Source: Acanthosoma haemorrhoidale (taxonomy: Eukaryota; Arthropoda; Insecta; Hemiptera; Acanthosomatidae). From it: a stretch of DNA of 64,000 bases. How positions within the stretch are numbered: position 1 is the stretch's first letter; every line of letters starts with the position of its first letter. Position numbers and translations under genes: made by a program. The DNA lies in assembly GCA_930367205.1 (NCBI GenBank), contig OV884013.1, positions 91,699,333-91,763,332 on the forward strand, written 5' to 3'. Below, in pieces: positions 1-13,700 of the stretch. Under the pieces are notes generated by a model that saw nothing but the letters and a program-made list of their open reading frames with translations, did not search any database and was not told where the DNA came from.

Positions 1-1796
1 AATAGGTTTCTCAAGGTGAGGTGATCTACATCAAGCAGGAAATGGTGGTCATCGACTTCATCAGAAGATTCCACAAAACAGAGATTCACTAGCCAGGGTT
101 GTTAAAATTTTGACAATTGAAACAGGGGACTGAACCATTTCATCCAATCTAACAGCTCATAATCTGCCATTGTTACTATAGTTTTTATTTGTTTTTTAGT
201 AATTTTATTCGTTCCCTATGTTATTATATCCCAGCAACCTTTTTCCCCTGGTAACCATTCCTATATTTTCCTTCTGTTCTTAGTTAGCATTGTTAACAAA
301 TGACATACATCTCTGTTTATTTTTGTTTCAATATTATGAGGTTGGTTCGTTAAAGTCACCACATATGTACTCTTACCATTTATTTTTTTACTAGCTAATC
401 ACATCAGTGTAATTTGTGCTATATACTTTGTCAGCTAGGTATATTTATTTGTTCATTTTTGTTATTCTTAAAATAACAAGGGAACAATGTCCCAGAATAA
501 AGTGTTTTTTTTTTCATTTCAATTTAATAAAAGCTGTACAGTTAAATTAAATGAATGACAATTGTTAATTTTGTCGCATTATAATTAATATGACAAAAAA
601 ATAAAAACACAAATATTTTACAATAAAAATCTCTGTAAGAAGTTTTTCATTTATTTTTCCTTCTATCTTAAGAATTACAATTTCTAACTTGTTTCATGCT
701 AGGCATGTTTTGCATTTTGGAGTTCTGCATTTTTCAGAAATGTGGTATGCTAAACATACGTTATATTTCTTTAATAATTAGCATTCCCCCTTGCCAAAAC
801 ATTCCAGGCTCTCATCATCAAGAATCTTCTCCTTATCATAATTGAATTAGACTGAACACTTTTGTATGAAGTAATTCCTTCCTTATTTCCATAGATCATC
901 AAACCTTTCTCCCATTCTGTAAGGGAGTTAGTCACTTAATCGTGTGTTGCAGGAACAGATTGATGATCTTCATTTAAATAGATTAAATGCATTTGGAGAG
1001 TTTTTGGTGGTTATGGTGAGTTAAATGAAGGGAATAAGAAAATCTTGCCTACTGATAGGAGGGAAAAGTTATTCTATTTCTTAGCAGAAACAAAGATGGT
1101 CCAACTGATTACAAAAATCCTGAATTTTTCACCTTATAGAGAACTTGTTTGTTTTTTTATGATGGTCCATTAGGTGCTGCTTACTTATGATTGAGAGGAA
1201 AGAAGTAATTGGATTGAATTTTTTAACCCCACCCAGAATATCAACAGCATTTCAAACATCTCCAAAGTTTTACCCTAAATCAAAACCTATGGAATAATAA
1301 TTTTAAATTTTTTCCTTGATGTTTTCTTAACCTTAAGTTGGCTGCTAAGGCCGAGCGAGTGGATATGATCCCACTCCGGGTCTAACATAAGCTGAGCTGA
1401 CCAACTATTTCTACCTAATATTGAAACATAACCAGCTCCCACCAATAACTTTGGTTTTCGCGGGTCAATTGATCCCTTGATACCTGCTTTCATAATTTAG
1501 GTCTTAATAATACTATCTATGTTACTAGTTATTTATTATAAAATCAAAATCTATTTGATCATAAAATCATCTTTGAATCATACATCATCCGTGGAATGTG
1601 TTAGTTGCCTTACAAAAGTAGGACAGCTTACTGACTGACTTCTTTTGTATAAAAAGTGAAAGAGTTAAAACCACCACAGGATTTTATTTCTATATAAAAT
1701 CCTCTAGATTAGTAGAATCATAATTATATTTAAAAATTCTGTGCTACTATTATAAATCCTGGTAAGTCTTTATGAAGTGACTATTCTTTATTCTAG
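1..1796. other. Left-edge intron of rdgB, no exon recognised
   Basis: No rdgB exon was recognised here, so this is probably intron. Positions 1-110 resemble the tail of the 0.7-kb element at 5340-5420 (shared spaced blocks ATCAAGCA and AGATTCACTAGCCAG versus AGATACACTGGCCAG), so a decayed LTR-like fragment may be cut by the window edge. A short - strand reading frame at 1287-1493 is listed separately. The rest is AT-rich with no clear structure. Confidence 0.5.
1287..1493 (-). CDS. 68-codon ORF, unidentified, possible retrocopy fragment
   Basis: The frame has ATG and stop and encodes 68 residues with an unusually protein-like composition for this AT-rich DNA: four Trp/Tyr in the middle, the stretch WSAQLMLDPEWDHIHSLGL, and a basic tail. 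I do not recognise the family. It lies antisense in an rdgB intron. No promoter, splice site or poly(A) tract stands out. It may be an old processed copy of a gene exon, a transposon fragment or chance. Confidence 0.25.
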   Translation of the reverse strand: MKAGIKGSIDPRKPKLLVGAGYVSILGRNSWSAQLMLDPEWDHIHSLGLSSQLKVKKTSRKKFKIIIP

Positions 1797-4700
1797 GTGG
1801 AGGAGGAAGCAGTGGAGATGTATCCATCCCCTCAGGTGCTGAGAGCACTAGCACACTTGCTGTCAACTTAGGCAGCATAGAGAAACCTGAGAATTCCAGC
1901 CCTCTCCCCAAACACAGAGCTGTTGAACAAGAATCATCTGAGCCAAGCTCTGAACCCTCACCATCTCTTTCCCTTAGGTAAACGTTCTTAAAGTTCCATA
2001 TCTGTTTTACTCTTGACTCAAATGACAACAAACACTTACATTGTCAATAGGAATAACAATTCAACTTTAACATATGGTAAACACCATATTGTATGACTTT
2101 CAAAAGTGATTTTTGCAGTAATTCTTCTTCCAAGTTATTTGTGATTCCTTCCCTAAATGCATTTTTCCATCGTAGGCACATATTCATGAGTTTTTCAATG
2201 GCCAGCATAATTTTTTCAGATTTATTTTTCTTTGTTTTCCTAATTCATTTTTCTTATTAATCTGACTATTTTACAAATGATTAATTTTATGATATTTACA
2301 TTATTCATTATTTATCCTGCCAACAAATTTTAATACTTAAATAGACAGAACTGTTTAATTGACTTATAATAAATGGTACTAATGAGGGGGCATCTGGATT
2401 GTGAACCTTCTGTCTCCAAAATAACTTAATACTCAGATTCAAATTTCTGATTTAAATTATTAAATTAAATTTCACATATTTTCATAAAAAATAGCATACT
2501 TAAAATATTATTACCATTTAAGAGTATTTTTTTCTCAATGTGAATTTGGTAGGTAATGTTTCTTCACTAGTAATTGACTTTTGTGTACATGGGTTCTGTA
2601 GACATTATAGCTTCATTATTAATTCAACCAACATTTTATTTAAATAGATGTTCCCAATAACATTGAATTGCTGTGTTAAATTGTAGCTGGCATACAGATG
2701 TCTCGATATAACCAATTTCCTTTGATGAGAAAGGGAAAGTTCCTCCCATCTCCTCCTAAACAATACTTTTTCAATGTGTCCCAAAGTACTTAATAGATTA
2801 CTTGGCCATAAATAATCAAATTTGAATGTGAAATATATACATAAACTTTAGGCAAATATAAATTTTACTTCAAGATCATCTGGTTTCACCTAAATCCTAC
2901 AAGGTCAATAAAACAGTAAAAAATACTAAACATAATTATATTTCATGTCGTTTGGTTAAGAAGTGAACTACTTCCTCACCAGGAATAATCTCTATTGCCA
3001 AAAAACACGAACACATAAATAGAATTAATGGGTTTCTGGTTTTGATACAAAACAGGTAGTTAAATTTATTCAATCTTTTTCTGATCAGGTCATGTGAAGA
3101 TAAAAAAAGAGCGTTTAGTAAGACTAAAGAACTTCCGACTCCAACTGAAAGAACTGTTGACTGGAGAATGGAAAGTATTGTAAGGGACAGTGATTCTGCT
3201 TCTGACGATGAATTTTTCGATTGTCAAGGTAATCTACAATTTTTATCAAATAAAATCAGCTCTTCAGTGCCATTTTCTAAACTGATTTTATAAATTATTT
3301 TAATTATAACTGAAAAAAAAATTATGTTGTTAATTTCAGAAGAAGAAAAAGAAATAGAAAATCGACTAAATCCTGAAACTAAATTAAAGTGGACTTCACT
3401 TACCGACCTTGAATTGGGACAAAGTTCTGCTGTGGACGACAGTCATGGTATCCATTGTTATCTTAACTTTTTAGTGACACACTTAATACAGTGTACTTTG
3501 ATACCACTGTTAGAGAAGTAGTACTGTATTTAACAAGTATCAAAATCATTTGTCTCTTCAAACCTCTTCACCAAAATTGATATTGTATTTTATTGGTATC
3601 TGTCATTTGTGTTTTTCGGACTTTTAATTTGGAAGAGAGATCCTGGAAGCTATGTTTTTCTTCCACTAACTACTACTTTTTTTTTCTTTTTTTTGTAACC
3701 ATAACAGCACATTCTTTCATACTTATCACTCAAGAGAGAGATAATTAATTTTGCTTTCAGAAGCAAAAATAATAAAATGAAACGAGGAAAAGATTTGAAG
3801 ATTTATTCAGAATACTTATTCGGCTTTATGATTCATATTATCCGAAGTAATAATAATGTATTAAATAAATCTTGTCAACAAACAACAATATTTTCTTATC
3901 GTTCTGTGTTACATAACAGATAATAGTCCACTTTGGAAATTAGTTTATTTTGTGATCACTTTTAATTACATATATTCATATTGAACTAATGAGTACAAAT
4001 TTCGGTTCATTGCAGATGACAGCATCTTCTCCCAAAGGTATCTGAAATCATCTCTTGCCGAAAGAGGAAGAAGTGTTGATATTCAAGGATCGCCAACTCG
4101 TAGAATAGACAAATCAACTGAACGGAAATCATCTGAAATTAATGTTCTTATACTTGTTCTTCATGCTGGAAGTTTATTAGGTTAGTTTAAAAGCCTTATA
4201 GTTAATATATCAATTTCATTATGTTAAATAGCTAATTGTTTATTGAAAATAGAAATTACAATCCTGGCCTATTAGGCAAAAAAAAATTATGATCAAAGAT
4301 CTCATTCATGCCTTACTTTGTTCCAAATTTAATCACTCATTTACACAATATACGAGATTTGATCAAAAAGAAACAAGAATTTTTGTTTATCCTAAAAATA
4401 TCTTATTTATTCATTGTAATTTTGTCCCCTTCAAAATAATCCCCCTCAGATATAAAACATATATCCCAGCGCTTTTTCGAATCTTCAAGCACTTTTCTAT
4501 ATAGCTCTTAGCTCCTTCAGCGATTCTTCTTTTATCTCATCAATGGTGTCAAAATGTTTTCAAGGTTTTAAGTTGCAAGGATCCATCCCGGCGAATACGG
4601 TGGCTGAGGTAACATAACAGTGTTGCTTTTTGCTAAAAAATAACAAACAATCAGTGAGGTGTAAGGAGTGTTATTGTGATGCAATTTCCATGAATTGTTT

Positions 4701-7700
4701 TGCCATAATCGCTTCACGTAAAGCACTTATGGTGCTTGTCAACAAGGCGGTGTCAGACCTCTTACTCTAGCACAGTTGCAAAAATGACTTATTGTGCTAT
4801 TGGTGCATAATATTAACCATAGTGCGCAAGATAGCATTAAGAACTCATAACCAGCCAAATATCCTACATATTTATAAATATATATATATATATATATTGT
4901 TGTGATATTTTAAAATGATGATTTTTAATAGTGTTTGTTTAAATAAACTCGGAATTAGCGAGCATTGAATAACGTAATAACGATCCGTGATTCATTTTTG
5001 AAAGTATGAACGTTTTTATTGTCGTCATATTAATTATTAATAATTGAAATAAAAATAATATCATATTTAATATAAACATTTATTATATAAACTTCTAAAT
5101 TAAGCAAAGTATAAATATTCAAAACACCTGGCATTAAATAACGAGTTGAAAGTCAAGAAGGCAGCGGAGAGATGCAGATATATATACAAGCCAACAAAGG
5201 ACCAAAATTCATTCGTTCTTCAGAAGGCAGGCAGAGAGGGAAGCCCAGGTAGTCACCGACCCACGCTAAGGCGCCTCGTGGTTCATCAGAAGAGACTTTC
5301 ACTTTGATTCAGCACGAAGACAAAGGACGCGCAAGTAAGACGATGCGGATCAAGCAAATGAAGATTACCACCGAAGAGAAGAACACAGAGATACACTGGC
5401 CAGTATAATACGTAATTTTAATCTTAACAGTAATTTTTAGTACGTACGTATTTTTTTTGTATATCAATTTTAGTTATCTTAATGTGTGTAAATAAATCCA
5501 ATAAACCTTTTGCCAGAAATTTCCTAGATAATTATTAACAGAACCCTGAATTAACGTAAAAGTTATAAATATAAAGTTTTTTAAATTATATGAAAAGAAT
5601 AATAATAATATAAATTACTTCCTAGTAATATGCTTTATTGACCGTACGACCTTCTGGCAGGAACTCATGATACACTATGCCATTAATCGAAACAAAACAG
5701 TGATTATAAAATTCTCGTTACTTTTTGATCAAACCTCGTACACACGCAATTGCCTTTCCCATGTACAAAAGAGGAAGCAGAGGTTAGTGAGCTCTTATCA
5801 GATTACTCCTTCAGTTTGAGACACTGGATACAAGGATAACGTTTTTAAACCAACGTTTGATCAGTGGTTAAATGTGACGTTAAAAGTAAGTTCACCTAAT
5901 GGATAATTTTAACTGTAGCTGAAACTTATTATTTTTTTTTTTCTTTGATAGGAGTATAGGAGAATATCAATAGATTTTCAATTCCCATTTGCTCAAAACC
6001 ATTTATAAGAAAAAAAAAAACAATTAACAATCTCTCCCAAAGATGAAGAAATATTTCTGGCATAGATACAAACTATATTTTTCCCTCTTTAATTTCTCTT
6101 CTTTTATTACAATCAGCCATGTTTATTAAGACCGTTTCAAGAGGTTTTTTTTTTAGCTTTCTTGAATTCATAAAGAGTTAACATCATTATTAAAAATTAA
6201 CTAAATATTATATAATTACTTAATTTAAAACTCAGGGGTTTTAGATACTAATCTGTTCTTTTGAAAAAGTTACAAATAAAATTTTGAATCTAACTAGGTA
6301 TAGAATGGTGTACAACCTTCCAATTCTATAATAACCTCTTAGTGCCATCTGTTGATGGATGCATGACCTTTCTCTTCTTAAATCAAAATACAAAAACATG
6401 ATGTTATCCTCAGATTCAAATCACTATTTCACCTAAAAATGAACATATATGAATATCAATAGTAGAAAGAAAAATTAACTTTTGCAGGTTTCGTACTTAT
6501 CATTAAAACATATGTGTTGTGGCCACCTCTTAATTATGAATAATTATAAGTTCCCCTCTTCTCGTATCAGACCTCGTATCTATATCATCAAATGAATATC
6601 AGAAAGTATGTATCTTTGTTTCAATATGTTTAATAAAGGTTATGACTTCAGTGAGAGTGGGGGTGGAGCTAGTGGGGGAACAGCCGTAGGTGGGAACCCA
6701 TCCCCACCACACACAGCTCTCCGCCTATATAAAAAACCAGACTAAACCGAATTACCATAACGAACCGGACCGTCACTTGGAACACTACTCTCTCATCTCT
6801 GCACTGGCGCCCGCTGCTCTACTCGCCTTTGGGATCCGGACGGTTTTCGCCTACCCTTAGATACCGAGTGTGAATTCGTGGTCATTCCAAGTCCACATAA
6901 ACTACCTATAAACCTATCCTGTACCTCTTCTCCTGAACATTGTGCTTTGTCGGGGCACACACCTTCTATAGATCTTATGGAGTCAGATCAAAGCGAATTA
7001 GGCTGCCCGCCGACTAGGCCGGCGGCGGGCGTCTCCTCCCCACTTTAAGAATACTCAGTTATCTGAGTCTGACAATATGTATGCTCACACTGCCAGTCTC
7101 GTCTCAAGTGCTTATGGTGCTTGTCAACAAGGCGGTGTCAGGCCTCTTACTCTATGGCAGTTGCGAAAATGACTTATTGTGCTATTGGTGCATAATATTA
7201 ACCATAGTGTGTAAGATGCCATTAACAACTCCTAACCAGCCAAATATCCTATGCATGGAGAAATCGTTTTAGTTTTCAAATCCCAGTCTAAGACCGCATA
7301 ATATGTTTATTATAATTATTCTAAGGGGACTTAGTCCCAGAATAAAGTTTTTATTTTTTTTGATTCAGTCATATAATTACACTAATAAGTTCAGCATATT
7401 AATGTTAGTGTTTTATTTTGTTTGTTATTTCAATTAATACACTTAGGAGCTTAAGTTATATTTTGTACTGTTTATGCTATTATGATTATTCACACCTTAT
7501 TATGTGTATATGTAGGCATGTATACATTTTTCGTTTTTTCAAAAATAAAATACTTTTTTTCTCTCATTTTATATTATTTTTATACATTTACATTTATATT
7601 ATATTTACATTTATTGTAAATTTAGTGGGGACTAATACTGTTAAAAAATGACTCATTTTATGTTAATTAAATGTTTGTCCTCAACAGATGTAGTACCAGG

Positions 7701-10700
7701 ATTATAACAAAATATTATTGTGTGCCTATCACTACAATAGATTTAACAAAGTCATTTCATTATCATTAATATTTATACAAAATTACCAACACATTTACAA
7801 TTACCCTCATACTTTCATAATTGTTTTTTATTAGATGCTAATGTTGAACTAATGGCCAAGAAATCAGATGAAACTACATTCAAATGTGCCCTTGAAACAG
7901 TCATAAAATCTCATTATTCCAGCCTAGATGGACATATTGCTGTGCGACTTGTTCCTTGTCCATCAATTACATCTGATTCTCTGTCTATACTTTCAGGGTA
8001 TGTCTCATTTTGTAATCAGTTGTATTTTCTAGACTTATATTCTATTTATTAAGAATTTTTTTTTATCATATTGACAGATGGCTTTCATTCTAGCTCTCTA
8101 GAACCTTCTACCGCATTCTAATAAAATTAAATATTTTTGACGATGGAGGGGATCTATAACCCCCCAAAAACTATTTTTTTATATGGTTCTATGTCAACTA
8201 TAGTATAGTCTTGTATTAACCAAGATCTGGTCTGTGTTTTTTTAAAAGTCATCAAATACTCAAACCAAATATAAATATGCAATACAAATTTGAATTCATT
8301 TATTCTACTACAATACTATATAATCTTTGTTCTGGTGCCAACTGCTTCTCGTTGTTCTTTTCACCGTAGACTGACCACAACTTAATATGTCATACTGAAC
8401 TGTGCTCACTTAAGAAGGCATTCCAACAGGTCTCATCTCTTTTTGGAGTTTTACGAAGTGTTGACTTAGTTCTTCAATGGCTACATTTTGATATTTTTCT
8501 TTCATAAAAAATATTTATTGATGTGATATTTCCTTATTTGTTATTTATTATTCAAACATATCTATCTTTGAATATAATAAAATGTTAATACTGAAGTAGA
8601 TAGGGGGGTTGTTTGATGAGACATGATTACAGGAGTTATAGGTTGTGCCTTCTATTAAGGGCCTGACCTCTTCTGGCTGTGGATCCTCTTTTTAAAATAC
8701 AAAAAAGGATTTTAACCTTGGATTCAAATTAATACTCATAATTAATATTGCACCTATTTTAAATAAAAATTATCCTGTAAAATATTATTACAATATATAT
8801 TTATATTTTTTCATAGGATCAGCCCATATAGTTTTGATGTCTCACCTTCCTTCGGCGATGCACCAGTGATTACTCACGATTCAGTGCCGTTGGGAGCTGT
8901 TCCTTTGTTATCAACTTGTACTGCTGAATATGTAGAACTAGTTAACAAGACTGTTCAAACAGCTAATACAGTTTTCCATGAGTTCAAAGCAACAGAAGAT
9001 GGAACTACTTTTTCTGGCCAAGTTGTATTAATAGGTATTAATTTATTAAAACGTTTATAGCAATTATTGAATTAATACTTGTAACTATGAATGTCAATTG
9101 CTTAGTTCTAAAAAAAATTAGTTTGGTATAGAAGTAAAAGTAAAATGATGTTTTGTCTTCTATTATAGCCCACCCTTTTTGACATTTTATCTTTGGGTAG
9201 ACACAAGGGATTATTAGTGTGACCCATATGTAATTTGGACAACCATTAGGTGTGTTGTGGGAATCACTCTTCTTCCTTCTAACTTACTCCTCCGAGGTGC
9301 ACCAAGGCATCTAATTGTTGTCTATTACTTGTAGAATAGTCACCCATCCTAGGGCTTATTGTGCTTGAGCTTGCTTAACATGTATTAATTGCTGGCCTCA
9401 CATATTAGTGAAACTGACTCAAAGTCTCCTCCTCCTCCTTTAAAGCTCAGAATTTTTTTTTTTGTTTCAGGCCTATGAATTGGAAGACAGACTGTTGTAA
9501 ACTACAATGACTATCATTATTTAAAATTGTTTAGAGATTTAAATGGCAATTTATTTATTCTGTCTCTTTTAAAATACAAGCTAAAATTGTCAAATCACTA
9601 TTTTACAATTAAAACGTTACTTTAAAAAAATATAATCATAAATGAAAATTGATAATACACATGAATAGATGTACTCATTTCAAAACTATTATTAAATTAT
9701 GTTACAGGAGATTCCATGGGTTCATTACTTGGATATGATGCACTATGCAGAACATCTGCGAAACAAGGGGACAATGAAAATACAGATACGGAGAACATAG
9801 GTATGCAATGTGTTTTTAATTATGTAAATTTTTAAGTTTTCACATTTATGTTTTGTATGTGTTAAATTAAGACAGAGAGAATGATTATGTCAATTAGATT
9901 GCTCACTAGCAAATTTAAGACTGATATCAACAAAAATTGAATAAGTGTGAATGGTGTCTTGTTTGAGCTAAGGTTTAGTTTGTGAACATTACTTAATGGG
10001 ACTTAGTTCCTAAATTCAAGCCCAGTTTTACTGATTTATCTTTTGATTGATTTTTTTCTCCTGACCTCGCATTTAATAAAATTTGTATAGTAAAAGTATT
10101 ATTATAATTTATTAAACACTTATCTATCCAAATAATTGTGTTAGTAGTACATATATATAAATATATATATATAGCTATATGATTTTTAAATTTCTTTTTT
10201 AGCCGAAGTTACTAAAGATGTCGGGAAACTACTAATTGCGCCAGTACCAAGAAGGCGGTCATCTTCTACTTGGTGAGAAATTAAAGTTCAAGCATTGTAC
10301 TTATTTCAATAATTTATTAAAAAGAACCATAAGCATCAATGAAAATAATTTGATTAATTCAGGGTTTTAGATCATAACCTGTTTACAATTTGCATTATAA
10401 ATTAAATTGTTTTTCATGTATACTTGTCGATGCCTGTGAAAAAAAAAAATTCAAAAACAAATACTTGTCTCATAACGCCTTTAATATTTTAGTGAATAAC
10501 CCTAAATGTAGTCAAATCCTGGTGAGAGAAATGATCTTATCTCTTGACTAATAGGACTGCTGCATATTTTGTAACCTAATTTAATTTATCAGCCACACTT
10601 ATTGTATTTACAACTAATAAAATGATTTTCTCTATTATTTTCAGTGAGCAACCTCCTCTGAAATTGGACTTTGAAGTAAATGATTTCTTCATGTTTGGAA

Positions 10701-13700
10701 GTCCTCTCTCACTTGTGCTAGCATATAGGAAGTTAGCTTCTGACGAGAGATCAAGTAAGCCTGTCTTTTTCCTTTATATCATTTTTTAAAATGTTCTCAT
10801 TAGCTATAAAAAAAAACCTTGGAACTTAACTTAATTACTTCGGGATTTACCTTACAATTCCTCTAATACTAATTAAATTTTATGAAATTCTGCACTTGGC
10901 TAAATACATTAAAGGATTGCTGATATCCAATATTAGTTATAATATAGTAATATTAGTTTAAATTTTTTAATCATTGGCCACTAAAAGAAATGACCCGTTT
11001 TTCCTGATGGTTTCGGCCACAAAACAGCCCTATTACTAATAATTTACAGTAATGTCTTAAATCGCTTAGATTGTATATTCTGCATTAGTGTTGAACGAAC
11101 AAAATTGAAAAAAAGACTGAGTGGTCAGAAAAAATATGTTCACGAAACATTTCAATAAAGGTAAAGGCATATTATAATTGCTAATTCCAAAGGGAAAGGT
11201 TCTAGTGTCAAAAAGGTACAGGCCTGTCTGTAAATTCTATGATAATTTGCAAAAATTATTCAATTGATCTGAAATTTTAAAGTTATATTCTAAAAAATCT
11301 CCAATTATAATGTTTACTAGTTGGTTAAAATAACTACAGTGTAATGATTGAACAAAAAAAAATTAAACATGAAATTTCTCCAGAACTTATAAGCTTTATC
11401 AGCTCCCAGCTCTTCTAGAATAAAAGATCTGATTTAGCCCGTACCTTTCCTCAATACTATTTCTTCATTTTCTGTATTACAAAATATCAGGGGATATAAA
11501 TTAAACAAGAAATTGATTTAATGAGAAAATAAATGGTGATACCACTAATTCTAACTAATATCATTTACAGTTCTTTGTTGATATAGAAGGTGCCTTTGAT
11601 CGCACACCCTATAACACTATGGCATCAGCCTTAGAAAGAAAGGGGATTAGTTCCTTAGCCTCTAGCTGGATAAACACCATGCTAGAGAATAGGATTTTAC
11701 AATCACAATTGGGACAAACCAAACTGTGGATGAAGCCAGTGGGAGGATGTCCACAGGGAGGGGTGTTATCTCCATTACTGTGGTGTTTGGTCGTTGACTC
11801 ATTGTTAACAAACCTAAACTCTGCAGGGTTCTACGCACAGGGATATGCTGATGACATTGCTGTGCTCATAGGGGGCAAGTTCTCAGAAACCATTTCTGAG
11901 TTGCTTTCCGCATCGATGGATCTTTTGAGGGATTGGTGTGAAAAGAATGGTTTAGGAATCAATCCCCAGAAGATAAATCTCTGTATCTTCACTAACAAAA
12001 GAAATGCTATAGTTAGACCACCCTATATAGGGGGGACACAGGTAAGCATTTGTAGTGAGGTAAAGCATCTAGGGGTTACTCTGGATAGAAAATTGGACTG
12101 GTCTAAACACATCAGGAATACTACTATGAAGGCACTTCGATGCCTCTATGCATGTAAAAGGGCTGTGGGTAGGACCTGGGGACTACAACCCAGAATGTTA
12201 TTCTGGCTATATACCGCAGCAGTTAGACCAATGGTGCTCTATGCCTCTATGGTGTGGTGGCACAGAGGTAGTATTAGTAAAAATAGAACTTTGCTTGGCA
12301 AATTACAGAGGCTTTCATGTCTCATGATCACTGGTGCCATGAGTACAACTCCTACTGCTGCAATGGAAGTCTTATTGAACTTGAATCCACTGCACATAGA
12401 AGTAGAAGCGCAAGCCTTGAACGTGGCTTACAGACTTGCGAAATCAGGAACAAGATCCAAAGTCATGACTCACATGCGACATGGGAACTTGTTCAGAAGA
12501 ATTGATGAGGACGAGGTGCTGTCAATGCACTCTGACCTACAAGTTAAGAAACACACAGACGTTTTATACTGTGCGGAAAACACAAAGACCAAACCACATA
12601 AACTGTGTAATGGGATTAATTGCTATACAGACGGCTCACTAACAGAAAACGGGTCAGGGGCCGGCATATGGAGGAAAGATAAACCAGAATCTGGGATTTC
12701 TATTCCTTTAGGTAGACACACCTCGGTCTTTCAGGCCGAAGTGATGGCGATCAATGTCTGTACCCAAACCTTAATTGGGGAGGGTGTAAGAAACAGACTG
12801 ATCACAATTTTCACGGATAGCCAGGCAGCCATTGGCGCCCTGAGAAGCTATACGACCAGATCTTATTTGGTTGAGGAGTGTAAAAACAACTTAAACACAC
12901 TCTCGCTAGCCAATAAGGTTAGAATCGACTGGGTGCCAGGACACACAGGCATCACAGGCAATGAGAAGGCAGATGGCCTTGCAAGGGTGGGCTCAGAACA
13001 GACACCTCTTGCACCTGAACCCATATGTGGTATCAGCCTCAGCTACGCTAAAAGGCGTATAAAATTAGCTTTAGAGGACAAGGCAAGACTTTCTTGGAGA
13101 GAAACTAAGAAACAGGAACACTCGAAACTGTTTCTTAATGGACCCTGTAAGAGAAGAAGCTCAGCACTTCTATCAATGGACAGGTGGACACTCAAAAGTG
13201 TGACAGGACTCTATACAGGTCACTGTCGGTTAAATAAACACCTCTTTAATTTGGGGATAGTGGGATCACCAATCTGCAGATTCTGCAAGAAAGAGGGAGA
13301 AACGGCACGTCATATAATATGTGACTGTGATAACTTAGCTAGAAAGCGATACCTTCACTTTGGTAGTGATCGCATTGTAGACCCCAAACTATGTGAACTG
13401 ATCGATCCATTCAGTATCCTCAGATTTGCAAAGGCCGTGGGCCTGTCACATATATAGGACAGGGACATGGACGGCGCACAATAGGTCTCAGTGAGGCCGC
13501 GGTGCACAAATGCCGGAACAAATAATAATAATAATCATTTACAGTTTAGTTTCTGGAAATAGAGAACAAAAGTCCCTGTATCCCAAACGTTTTAAAACCT
13601 ACTCTTTTCTCACCTTAATAATCATTCAAAATGTTTTCTTTGTTTTATTTATTGATATTAAATTTTGTCATTGTTTCAACAGATCCAATATGCCGTCCAG

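Noticed and set aside
11571..13457. Retrotransposon frame as an alternative rdgB exon
   Set aside because: It has its own target duplication and tail, and the flanking rdgB exons join in phase without it.
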